From Phoma sp. XZ068 (lineage: Eukaryota; Ascomycota; Dothideomycetes; Pleosporales; Didymellaceae), in assembly GCA_004835665.1 (NCBI GenBank), contig RBKR01000032.1, forward strand, positions 1-45,861: 45,861 bases of DNA. Direction: 5' to 3'. The notes beneath the pieces are model-generated. The model saw nothing but the letters and a program-made list of their open reading frames with translations. It did no database searches and was not told the DNA's origin. The position numbers were made by a program, and so were the translations under genes. This document shows, in pieces, positions 10,697 to 20,099 of this stretch; the first letter of the stretch is position 1, and every line of letters starts with the position of its first letter.

Positions 10697-11815
10697 ATGA
10701 AAGACCCAGAGTGTACTGCTGTCCGTAAGGGCAGCGCTGCCATGGCTTCCAAAGCGATAGAAAAATCTTTTCAGCGTCACTCTAGACCTCAAGCACCAAC
10801 CTTGGGCCGAGCAACTTCGCTCAACAAGCTGCAGGTGCCTACCAAGGCGGCACTTCTTGAAAGGTCCCTCCAAAAAAGAAAGAAATCTGTACAGATCCCT
10901 GGAAAACGCTGTCTTTGCAGGGAGAGCTGCTACAGGGCAAATCAAAATGGTATTTGTGCATACACGATGGACTCATGGCAATTGTCAAGGGTGTAGAGAT
11001 TGAGGCTGGCCGCCGAGAGCTTGAGAAGATCAGGGCGTTGTCCAGCCATCCACATGTTGCGACGATCAATCAAGTATTCGAGTCGGAGACCTCTATGTTC
11101 TTTAGGTTTGAGTATTCCAGATTCACCCTAGAGGAAGTTCTTAATGTTCATCGCTGCCTTGACGAATCTCACATCCGGATTGTAGCCAGCGCGGTATGCT
11201 TGAAACGCTTCGAATATGTTCACTTGCTGAATTATGCAGATGTTTCTTGCTATTAAACATATAGCTGCTTCTGGCATTGTACATAATGCTATATCTACTG
11301 CTACAATACGATTTTGCAGCAATGGCAAGCCCCTCCTCTGTGCGCATATTCTATGGTTCTACCCCTAGAAACGGTTCCTGACTCATTTCCAGCGAACTTC
11401 GAAGACTGTATCTGGATAACAACTGAAATCACCTCTAATATCGACCTCGCTAACCTTGGAGCAAGCATCCTTGAGTGCATGAATGGCAAGCCAAGTGCAG
11501 ATCTGCGTAGCCCCGCACGTATTCGTCGTAATCGGGAATCAAATAAGATGTTTGGGTTGAGCAACGGAGAAAGCTGGAGCGGTCACAAGCTCCTTGTGGA
11601 CTTCCTTGAAAACATGTTCAACGATAGTACGCCTTCCATCATCAAGCTTGAGAAACCTGTAAGTCCGATTCTCTGATATCTGTAAGCTGACTGCTGTTGA
11701 CAAATGCTAGCATCCATACGTGATACAGCAACCAGGGTATAATACGCTTACCCCGTTTCTGGAGTTAGCATCTCTTGAATGTCATGCTCTTTGGCGTGGG
11801 GCGGCGGTTAAGTAG
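10697..11815 (+). pseudogene. Protein-kinase-like domain gene
   Basis: The N-terminal part (from 10697, or ATG 10742) is basic. A kinase-like fold follows: KWYLCIHDGLMAIVKGV (VIVK lysine strand), RELEKIRALSSHPHVATI (helix C and strand 4), then FLAIKHIAASGIVHNAIST in place of the HRD catalytic loop, and SNFEDCIWI in place of DFG. The C-lobe includes SWSGHKLLVDFLENMF and ends with LTPFLELASLECHALWRG. The usual HRDxxxxN and DFG residues are not conserved, so it is probably a pseudokinase. Introns predicted: 11194-11239, 11340-11392 and 11659-11710, all GT..AG with good branch points and phases that join these motifs. The N-terminal part needs one-base corrections at the A runs near 10871 and 10945. 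Similar kinase-like proteins are common in expanded fungal families. Confidence 0.6.
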
Positions 11816-11959
11816 GTTGGTGGCACGGATGGATCTAGTTCTAAATAGACACTCAGTAGGCGCCGTAGGAATAGTGCTCAATGATATATTTCTGATCAGC
11901 TATCCTTCGTCAAACATCAAGCAGCTTCTCTCTCCTATTCATTCTTCTAGTCACAGCCA
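11816..11959. other. Short intergenic region between two plus-strand genes
   Basis: This 144-bp spacer follows the kinase-like stop. Nothing diagnostic is visible; it presumably holds the promoter of the next gene. Confidence 0.3.
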
Positions 11960-12941
11960 ATGTCGTTCGTCAAAAATCTAGATCCCAGTTCTGCGTCATT
12001 TGTACCAGGCCCAAACAACCGGTCTGAAACTTTACCCGACTACATGAATTTCTTCGGCACCGATTTCTCAGCTGGATTTCCAGAGCTGGCAATGGACGTT
12101 GAGCGTTGCACCTCGGAGACGCATGCTCAAAAGCCAGATGAATTTCCATCTGAGCATCATACGGGCTCACGACATCATGGCCCCTCAGCAATTGTCCAAC
12201 CTGCAATTACGTTAGAGAAAGTTCAGATGGATATGTTCGTCGCGTTCGATTCTTTCATGCAACTACAAAATGAGTATCAGACTAAATTGCAATGCGTAGA
12301 GAGGTAACATCTACTATCGACCAAACAGTTGCGTCAGTGTTGACATAGAGACAGAGAACTTGCAAAGAACGTCCAAGAAGCTCACAACCTACGACAAGAT
12401 GTTGATGTACTGTCGAACTGGGCTAAAGCCGTGCTGGATCACTTCGGTGATGGAACTAGGAAGGAGGCCAAGGTGGCATCCCAAGACCCTGTTTCGTGAA
12501 TACGGAAAGAACTTGGCCTGTTGTTACGTATTGTGTCTTGTGATTTGGAGCGCAGCAGCATAAAGGACCTGAGTAACGCTCTTCGAGTTACAGTATCCAA
12601 TCTAGATGTTGTCTCGTCAATACTCCCGTCGCGTTGAATTCACAAGCCCAGTTATTCATTCAAGCTCAAGGAAGCCTACAAGTGTTGAATTCCTGTACAT
12701 GAACCTGCTCGAGCACCACATTGAGCGGTGCAGGTCGTGTCAGCCCTTGAAGTTTGGACTAGTACCGTTTCATTGCCGCTGTGGACGCGCTATTGAAGGG
12801 TTTATCCTTGAAAGCTTTACGATGGACGCTCATGGCAATGTCTTTAGCGTTCTGAAGGACTGGGGTCGCCCGGTGCGGGTGGAGGTCGCAAAGGATTACT
12901 GCGCGGTTCTGACACTTCTTCGGGAAATAGGTTGCCGATAA
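11960..12941 (+). pseudogene. Coiled-coil protein with Cys cluster, premature stop
   Basis: The start at 11960 (MSFVKNLDPSSASF) leads into a Ser/Pro/His-rich region and then a helical stretch ending VER. An intron at 12304-12348 (GTAACA..GACATAG, 45 bp) joins it in phase to DRELAKNVQEAHNLRQDVDV, a coiled coil. A TGA at 12497-12499 interrupts the frame. Coherent helical coding resumes directly after it (KELGLLLRIVSCDLERSS), consistent with a nonsense mutation such as CGA to TGA. The final part (12606-12941, other frame) holds CRSCQPLKFGLVPFHCRCGR, a possible zinc-binding knuckle, and ends REIGCR. Further weak coding may extend to 13174. The family is unknown. It lies 144 bp downstream of the kinase-like gene on the same strand. 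Confidence 0.45.
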
Positions 12942-13185
12942 CACGCTTCTGGATTGTGATCCTGCAATGCAGCCACAATACGTACAGGGTATCATCGAGT
13001 GCGGGGGTTCATGCAGGTGCCGTCCTGACTAGAGCTTATACCGAGTGGCACAGTTCTCTAGCACCGCACTTGGCAACGCTGATCAAAATATCACGCAAAC
13101 CGTCAGGCGCAGCTGATAAGGCATCTCCGAGGCATTGGCTGGTTGCATCCGTCGTATTGAGTCGTACTATGTAGGCTCCAACAAT

Positions 13186-13491
13186 TCAGCTATTTTGAAG
13201 CTGCAGCAGAGCAGAAGCGCACTCCAGATCCTCCGCAGTTTCCAATGCTTGAATTCTTTCTTTCTGTCGTTGATTCTCACTCAAGAGAAACGCCAGCATA
13301 TCCCTTCTCCTAACACTATCCCGTTTGTACCTTTCCAGCCTGCCAGAAATCCTCCTGATTTCCTGAAAGTGCCTAGTGCGGTGCAGTTGCAGGTCGATAT
13401 TCGTGCCCACGAGTCGGAGTTGGGCGGCAGTATGGGTGACTTTGTCTTTTGTAGCCTGGATGGCGACATCTCTAAGGCAAGCCGCAAGCAC
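13186..13491 (-). CDS. Coiled-coil protein fragment, unrecognised
   Basis: A 101-codon minus-strand ORF is highly helical and charged (RRISGRLERYKRDSVRRRD, then LLSENQRQKERIQALETAED). It seems to begin with a spliced exon: CRTCNVLAACLRD directly follows a CTAG acceptor near 13515. A GTATAC donor lies near 13560, but the upstream exon soon meets a stop, so the 5' end is unresolved. It may be a remnant. No family recognised. Confidence 0.35.
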   Translation of the reverse strand: MLAACLRDVAIQATKDKVTHTAAQLRLVGTNIDLQLHRTRHFQEIRRISGRLERYKRDSVRRRDMLAFLLSENQRQKERIQALETAEDLECASALLQLQNS

Positions 13492-13745
13492 GTTACAAGT
13501 CCTGCACTCGCTTCGCTAGATTGTTCGTCAGCGAGATTCGAGCCAGGCAATTGAGTATACCCTACGCTGTACATCTCGTGCTAACTGAGAGACGTGACTC
13601 GACTGATGAGGCAATGGGAATGAAACTTGTTATGAACTGTGGATCAAGAGGGCAAAACGATCAAGCTTATAAGCACAAACAGCCACTAAGAACCGGGGTT
13701 TGATTGTTTCTATTGATAGCACCAATCAATATACACATGCAAGCT

Positions 13746-15450
13746 TCAGCGCTTAACAGCAGAGGCAGACTGTGCCTCGCAAGGTTGAAAAATACTAGCC
13801 TGAAAGTCGATGTTGTGAGGGCTACGCCTTACGGCTTGTCTTGTGCGGAGTTCAAATCGGGGAGTTCCGCATGCTGTTGGCTCACCTTAATAACCATGCC
13901 CCTGTCGTCCAATGAACTTACTTACCTAACACAAGCATATTGCCAGCTTCAGCTTTCCATTCTTCCGTGAGAACCCATGATAGATCAACTGCACCTGATG
14001 TAGGAAAAATCCTTTCCCTAGGAGCTTTGAGACGGAGCTGTAGCCCGTCAGACGATCTCTCTGCCGCGTTTGGATAGTAGAGGTATATATTGAGAATTCT
14101 CCTCCGGTCCATGTCATGCAATTCGCAAAGAAACTCCTCGGCCCATTCTAGATCATCTAAAGCAACTCAGATGTGTTTTAATTAAGGCAACTGAAACTCA
14201 CCGTGAGCTTCTAATAACCAAAGAATCGTTAATCTTCTAACGCGCGCTGTCTGTTTGTCATGAGCTAGTAGCAGATGTCGCGCTGTATCCAGATGTGAAG
14301 CGATTCCAATCCCGCTCGACACAAGGAGGATCTTGTCATACTTCGCCATCACGTCCACTTCATTTCCTCCGTAGGGTCCGTCAATGATGGTGGAAATTAG
14401 AGGATTTGCAAATTGCAACTTTTGCGTAAATCCCCGGCGCACTTCCACCAACAGCACGACTGTCTTCAACCTTAGTTGCTCGTTTTCGACAGCCCACGCA
14501 ACCATAAAGGGGTGGGATTCAAATACTCCTAGTCCCAGGCTGCGGAGTTTCGGAAGGATTAGGTATACGTATTGACCTGGTCTGGTCGTCCAGGGCTTCT
14601 TGATATCGAGCCGAACTTGGATAATTGGGTTGTGCATGCCAGACCTTGGGAATCTGGTGACTGACATTCGCGGTATGGAACCTGACCCACAGTTTCTTCG
14701 CACGACAAACATGATCCTCAGTATCTTCTGCACGAAGAGCAAGCTAGCAGCTACTGCAGCGCACGAAAGGAGGTATACGGTGGGCTGGCGGATGTGTAGC
14801 CATATAAGTACCAGTATGGCGATTGAAAAAAGGAGATGTGTTTGGAGGAACAGCTCGTAAATCGTACGACGAACAAATATCACAGATATCAACGCCATCA
14901 AGCCTGCGACGGTAAGGAGCTGGTTGGTGTTAGAACCCGATTTGTGGCAGACTTCGGACATTTGCGAACATACAGAGAGCTTTAGGGCCGCCGGCGCTGC
15001 TTGGGAGTGTACTACCTCCATGGCTCCATGTATAATGCCCTGCGCTACGGCGATACGGCCTAACCACCTATGTAGAAGCCAGTACTCGGTGAGCGAGAGG
15101 CGGAAAACCTTGTCGACAATGATGTTTGTTCTTCCACCTAAGTATAAAAACACCATGTTGATTGAGCTTAATCGTGCCAAACGTGACGATAATTCATCTC
15201 GATCTTGTAGAGCAAAACCAGATGCAATTATGTTGCCCGCTAAAACGATAACAATGAGTACCGCACATAAAACTGTGACGTCGGAGCTTTCATTGACTCT
15301 TGGAAATAAGACTGTGTAGACTACCCACTTTGAGAAGATGGAAAAGATACGCTCGCGCACTTTCGTAGTCAAAAATTGAGACAATCTCCAACAAAGCAAG
15401 AGCGCAACTGCGGAGGCATACGTAACAGTGTACACCAATGTGGCCTGCAT
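13746..15450 (-). CDS. Ferric reductase (FRE/NOX-type flavocytochrome)
   Basis: Three exons (15450-14202, 14156-13926, 13873-13746) join in phase to 535 residues; both introns are GT..AG, 45 and 52 bp. Six to seven membrane helices lie in the N-terminal 260 residues. Paired haem-ligand histidines are visible in YWLLHRWLGRIAVAQGIIHG and FLQTHLLFSIAILVLIWLH. The FAD-binding loop is HPFMVAWA, followed by an NAD(P)-binding half with IDGPYGG and SSGIGIASHLDTARHLL, and a C-terminal ACGTP motif. Enzymes of this family move electrons from cytosolic NAD(P)H via FAD and two haems to extracellular Fe(III) or Cu(II) for uptake. This copy is intact. It is divergent from the MADS-like gene across 369 bp. 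Ferric reductases are one of the four classic Starship accessory families. Confidence 0.93.
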
Positions 15451-15819
15451 GTTCTTCGGGAGAGGAAGTGGTATGGTGCAGCCTCTGGCGTCCGGAATCT
15501 ATTAATACAGAGCCGCAGCTCCGGCTCTGTGTGTCGCGAACGGTGTCAGGCTTTCGTAATGCTGTTTTCACACAACGCGGCTGATTCGGGCAACTGGGAT
15601 TCATCGAGGCGCGTTGCAGATGACAAGCGCCGCACATGCTGCCCCACTATTTTAAGCGCTTGCCCATGTACCCTGGCCCCTGTACGTTTGGATATCCATC
15701 ATGTGATCTTCGCTGTTTGGCCTTTATAGTTGCGTCTTTCCGAGGGTTGGAAACGGCAGCCTGTTTCCTTTGGATACCTACCTGACACCATATTCCTTAT
15801 TCCATCAATCACATCCACA
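15451..15819. promoter_or_regulatory. Shared divergent promoter region, FRE / MADS-like
   Basis: A 369-bp spacer separates the divergent starts at 15450 (-) and 15820 (+). A TTTATA element at about 15721-15726 lies roughly 95 bp before the plus-strand ATG. No specific operator was identified. An iron-responsive GATA-type element was not confirmed. Confidence 0.35.
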
Positions 15820-16456
15820 ATGGCATCGAAGAGAACCATGCAACCACCCAAAAACCCTGTACGCTCTTTCGACACTCGATACAACGGCATCTTCAAGAAG
15901 ACCACTGAACTCTGTGACATGTTCCCAGATGTTCGTATACTTATCGTCATCAACAAGCCCGGATCTCAACCTCTTGTGTTCTCATCAGAGCAGCACGGAC
16001 TCACTTGGCCTACCGTCATGGACGAATATGTAAGTATTCTTAGGCTACTTTGATTCCAGCGCTAAGTACGATCAGATCAAAACAAGTAACGCGATCGTCA
16101 AACGGCCCGCTCATTACCAGAGCCTTAGCGAAGGCATCTCCAAAGGGCGAGCCACGCTCATACGGTCATCGTTGTCGCCCTCGCCGCCCGAGAGAAATTA
16201 TGGTGCTAGGAAAAGGACTTTGGAGTGGATAGACGCCTACGACGATGAAAGTACTCTAGATGGCTCCGTATCTGGAGTGCGACGCCCATCGTCGGCCGCC
16301 ACTTCTCCGTTTCTCGCTTCAAAAGAGAGACGAGTCTCTGACATTTCACCACGATCTCGTCGCCATGCTAGTACGTTTCCAACCTTCGTGCTTCCCTCGG
16401 AATCAAGGCCTGCCTTGTCTGAGAGAACCGACATGTCTACATGCGATACGTTGTAG
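15820..16456 (+). CDS. MADS-box-like transcription factor
   Basis: Exon 1 (15820-16029) and exon 2 (16076-16456) join in phase across a 46-bp intron to give 196 residues. The N-terminal 60 residues carry the MADS signature: a basic start (MASKRTMQPPKNPVRSF), then RYNGIFKKTTELCDMFPDVR and ILIVINKPGSQPLVF, matching the DNA-contacting helix and first beta strand of SRF/MEF2-type domains. The C-terminal region is Ser/Pro/Arg-rich and probably disordered. The protein is much shorter than canonical fungal MADS factors (Mcm1/Rlm1 types) and the domain is divergent, so DNA binding is inferred. Its divergent pairing with the ferric reductase suggests a possible local regulator, without proof. Confidence 0.7.
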
Positions 16457-16725
16457 TTGATCGCAAGCTTTCGAGATAGAACCAATAAAGTTCCTTACAC
16501 AACTTCATTCACTACTATTAATGTGATTTTAATGCTTTGTAATCTGATCTCATTCTCTCTAATTCGCGCTCGCCTTCTCGATGCCAGTTGTTTGCACTCT
16601 CATGCAAAGGCTAGGAAAGAATATATAAAACCCATGCGTGGAGTAGTCATGTCTATCTCTCTTATCTTGCACTTTTTGAATGGAATTTTTAGGAGAGGTT
16701 GGTAAGGGAGGCGTTGATCATTAGA
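16457..16725. other. Convergent 3' flanks
   Basis: AT-rich spacer between the ends of the MADS-like gene (+) and the DUF3723 gene (-). Nothing further recognised. Confidence 0.3.
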
Positions 16726-19700
16726 TCAGAAGGTAACCGGTTTGTGTCGGAACGAATCATCCTCTTGGCTCTCGCTATCACTGCTGTTGCCCACCATGAA
16801 AGGCTCCTTAGTTGTTACCCAACTCGTAGGCCCCTCAAGAAGCTGTAATCGTGTGTCGGCCTCATTGGAAGTTACAATAGCTGGAAAATGAGTGATGGCT
16901 TCGATAGGAGCATTAACAACAGGTAATTGAGCGTTGGCTTGGATGGGAGCTTCAATAACAGGTAATTGAGCATTGGCTTCCTCAGCAGATTCAATGGCCG
17001 GTACTTTCCGCTGGCGTGACCGGGTGTTGTCCTGAGCACTCTCGTAAACTTCGTCTTCGCTGCTTTCAAAACGTTGGACAGTCCTGTAATTTTTGTCGGC
17101 ATCTGGTGGGGCGGCTTTGTCTCTGACCCTCTTTGTGACTTTAACCTTCTTGGCCTTCTGCCATTCCATCTCGTTTGCACGAGTGTCAAGGAAAGTCTGG
17201 AACACCGCCTCAGGGCCAACAAAAAGCGTGTTTTTGATAAGGACCTCGAAGAAGTAAGCTGTGGAGGAGGAAATTGGTATTGTCTTTCCACGAGAGTCCC
17301 AAGCTCTGAAATCGCCCCAACAAGTCTCTGTATGCTTTAACATAGACTCGATGGTCTTCAGGCCCTCTCCCTCTTCTTTTGCAACCATGCACTCAAACCC
17401 TCTCGGTCGACCATCTTCAGCATTAGATACAGCAACGAATATGATGTTGCTTTTGTTCGAGCCTGTCCAAGTGCAATGAGAAGTCGTATCGGTGATCATT
17501 TTGGTAAAGTCATCTTGATTTCTCGTCAAGTCGGTTGACACCGATGGGAGATCGACTTTGTTTTGCAGAAGTAACTCTGGTTCATTGGTCGAGGCCTGTC
17601 CTTGAAGACCCAAGACTAAAACCTTGTAATGATCTAATTCTAGGGAGATAGCCTTTTCTCGCTCCAGTGTGGCTTGCATCTGTTCTCTTACAGCATTGCA
17701 ATTCTTGTTAGCCACTTTCCAATTGTCGTCAGCCTGCTTAGCTTTCTCTAGGTTTCTACTGTTATCGTCTTTCAGTTCTGCAAGTCTTGATAGTTGAGCT
17801 TGTATTGTCTTGTCGGCTTTGTCCAACTTTTCCTCAAGCCTGGACTTTTCGAGCATTGCTTGGTCATGTACCATCTGCATGTTATCAAATTCTTGCTGTA
17901 AGCTAGCGTTAGATCTCTGCGCCTCTTCAATTGTCCGACTCTGCGCATCGTAGTCACATTGGAGAGTTTCATAGCGGCGGCGGAGTGCTGTATCCTCTGT
18001 GACGGAAGTGCGATCCTCCACAACACTGTCGATGTCCATATCGTCTTGCGTCCCATGTGATTGATCGCTCCGAAAAGTTGAGCCCAACTCAAAGGACTGT
18101 GTCTCGTCAGGAAAAATTCAATCGTTTGAGTAATGACTGACCTCCAAAGGAAGCTAGCCAAATATACAGTGAAACAGGTCCCGCCGCACTAAGTTGAGGT
18201 TCATCGTGGTAGACGTCCGATCATCAAACAAATGCGTAAAGAAGAGAGTTTTCTTGTCTTTAGCAAGATCCAGTTCATAGGGACGCCCGGTCCTTCTTTC
18301 TGTCGTGATAAAATCATTGTCAGGCTCCGTGTCAACTTCATCATCCGAGCTACCCTCCGCGCGACCAGCAGCAACCACCTTCTCCACTTGCGCAGCATCA
18401 AATTCTGATATAAGAGGGTTGACCTTACGGAGATAGTCTATAGCAATCTGTGTGTAAGAATCCTCATTTGAGAGCTCCTTAGCTCGAGGCGTAATGTATC
18501 CGCGCGATATAGCGATCCTAGCAAAACGTTGCCATGCAGCAGGATTTGGGCCCTTTGCAATTGGCTTCGTCCCTTTGCACTCCATCCTAGGTGTGAATGT
18601 TGTCAAGTCATCAAATTCCCGAGCACAGAGAATCCACAGCTCTATATAAGAAAGAAATGCCGCTTGGTTGTTGCTTAGTGTGGCTTTCAGCTCTACATCT
18701 CTAGACCTGGAGACTTGTACAACATTTTTGGCTGGTGCAAAGTAATAACCTCGTAGACTTGCTCGAATTGATTGTTTGATCTTTACCCCAATAACATATT
18801 GGTTCAAGATATTTCAACGTTTCAAAAAAGGTCCATAGCGAGGGAAGAAGGCCTGAATGAGCACAGATATTTGCCGTAAGCGCCTTTCTTATGTTTTCAT
18901 CATGCTGGGATGGGAAAAGCTCTCCCTGATTCATCATGGCAAGGATCAGATCTTTGTCCATGGGCGAATAGCTCGGAGCAAGTGACTCTAGTCTTTCAAC
19001 CGTGACAGAATCTACAATCGAGGGTGGTAGACTTAGATCACCGCATTTTAAAATATTTTGCCACGTCGCTGCGACATGGTGTAGGTAGGCGATTATCTCC
19101 TAGGAACGTCAATCTTTGAGATATGGTTGAGAGTCGCACCTACCTCATCACACTTCAGAGACAATAAACGTTGAAGGGCCCCAAGTTGTACTTTAGCCCA
19201 TAGACCCGGCATATCTATCAACGCATCAAACGCGGCAGCTAGCTCTTTCTTCCTTAAGACTTGGCGTAGATCCCTCAGTTTGGATTTTTCTAGACACGCC
19301 CACCATCGGTTTTCAGCCTCTTCATCTTTCTGCCTCCCGTATAACCTTATTTTCCTAAATATCTCTCCATCAGAAGGCTTTTGCTCGTGTGAGAAGGATT
19401 CGACAATGCGGTTCAGATACGGTTTCGGGGTGTCTTTCAAAAATGTCAAAAGGGAAGGGCAGGAGTGATATGATAACCTACCAGCAGAGAACAGTCTTAC
19501 AACCCACCACTTGTCGTTCTCATCCAAGTATCGCTTTGCTGCTTCGATACGGTGCATGCCCGAGAGACACTTGAGATTTCCCAAATCTAATGCCGGAGCG
19601 TCGCGCGCCCATGCGGTTTCGCAGAGCTGCTCCGACGTCAAAAGACATGAGGATAGCAGGGACGGTAGTTCATCATCGTAGATAATCGCATTTATGACGT

Positions 19701-19902
19701 TCTCCTCCTGCAATCGCAGGCAGCCATTTCGCTCGAAAATTCGTTGGAGACGTTGAACGTTTTTTTCGGAGATTTCTCTATGTTTGCTGAGCGCTAAAGG
19801 GTGATTGAAGTTCAGGGTCCTCAGAGGAACCCTGACAATGCCTCGATAGCATTTGACTCTGAGCGTTGCCAGCTCGTCGTCGATTTCTACGCGTGCAGAC
19901 AT
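16726..19902 (-). CDS. DUF3723-family protein
   Basis: Exon 1 (19902-19144) carries the DUF3723 core: HPLALSKHREISEKNVQRL, the conserved ALDLGNLKCLSGMHRIEAA box and WWVVRLFSAGRLSYHS. A 44-bp intron (19143-19100) leads in phase to EIIAYLHHVAATWQNIL and GLLPSLWTFFETLKYLEP. The family block IRASLRGYYFAPAKN.QVS follows one frame over, so a one-base slip at the GGGG run near 18790 (or an unseen intron) is needed. Coding stays open to about 18154. After a probable intron near 18.1 kb comes a 450-residue C-terminal part, strongly coiled-coil at first (YETLQCDYDAQSRTIEEAQ onward). The function of DUF3723 is unknown; it is abundant in Starships. The GxHRxxAA motif recalls ParB/sulfiredoxin-like nucleotide-binding folds, which is my inference. 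It is divergent from the phospholipase gene with 197 bp between starts. Confidence 0.85.
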
Positions 19903-20099
19903 GAGAGGAAGGTGTTACGTGCAAGGAGCTCACTTGCTGTGGAGCCAGGCATGGGGTACACGTGCATTGAACTACCGTTTTCGCTTAACTGTTCGCTGTA
20001 CATGCGGCGCGTTTGTGCGCCCCAATCCAGATACCTGGATATGGGATTCTGATCCACAATTTAAAGACTTCCTACTGCCACTCCTGTCACTCACGCAGA
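19903..20099. promoter_or_regulatory. Shared divergent promoter region, DUF3723 / phospholipase
   Basis: Only 197 bp separate the inferred starts at 19902 (-) and 20100 (+), so the two genes probably share control sequences. No clear TATA box or operator is visible. Confidence 0.35.
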
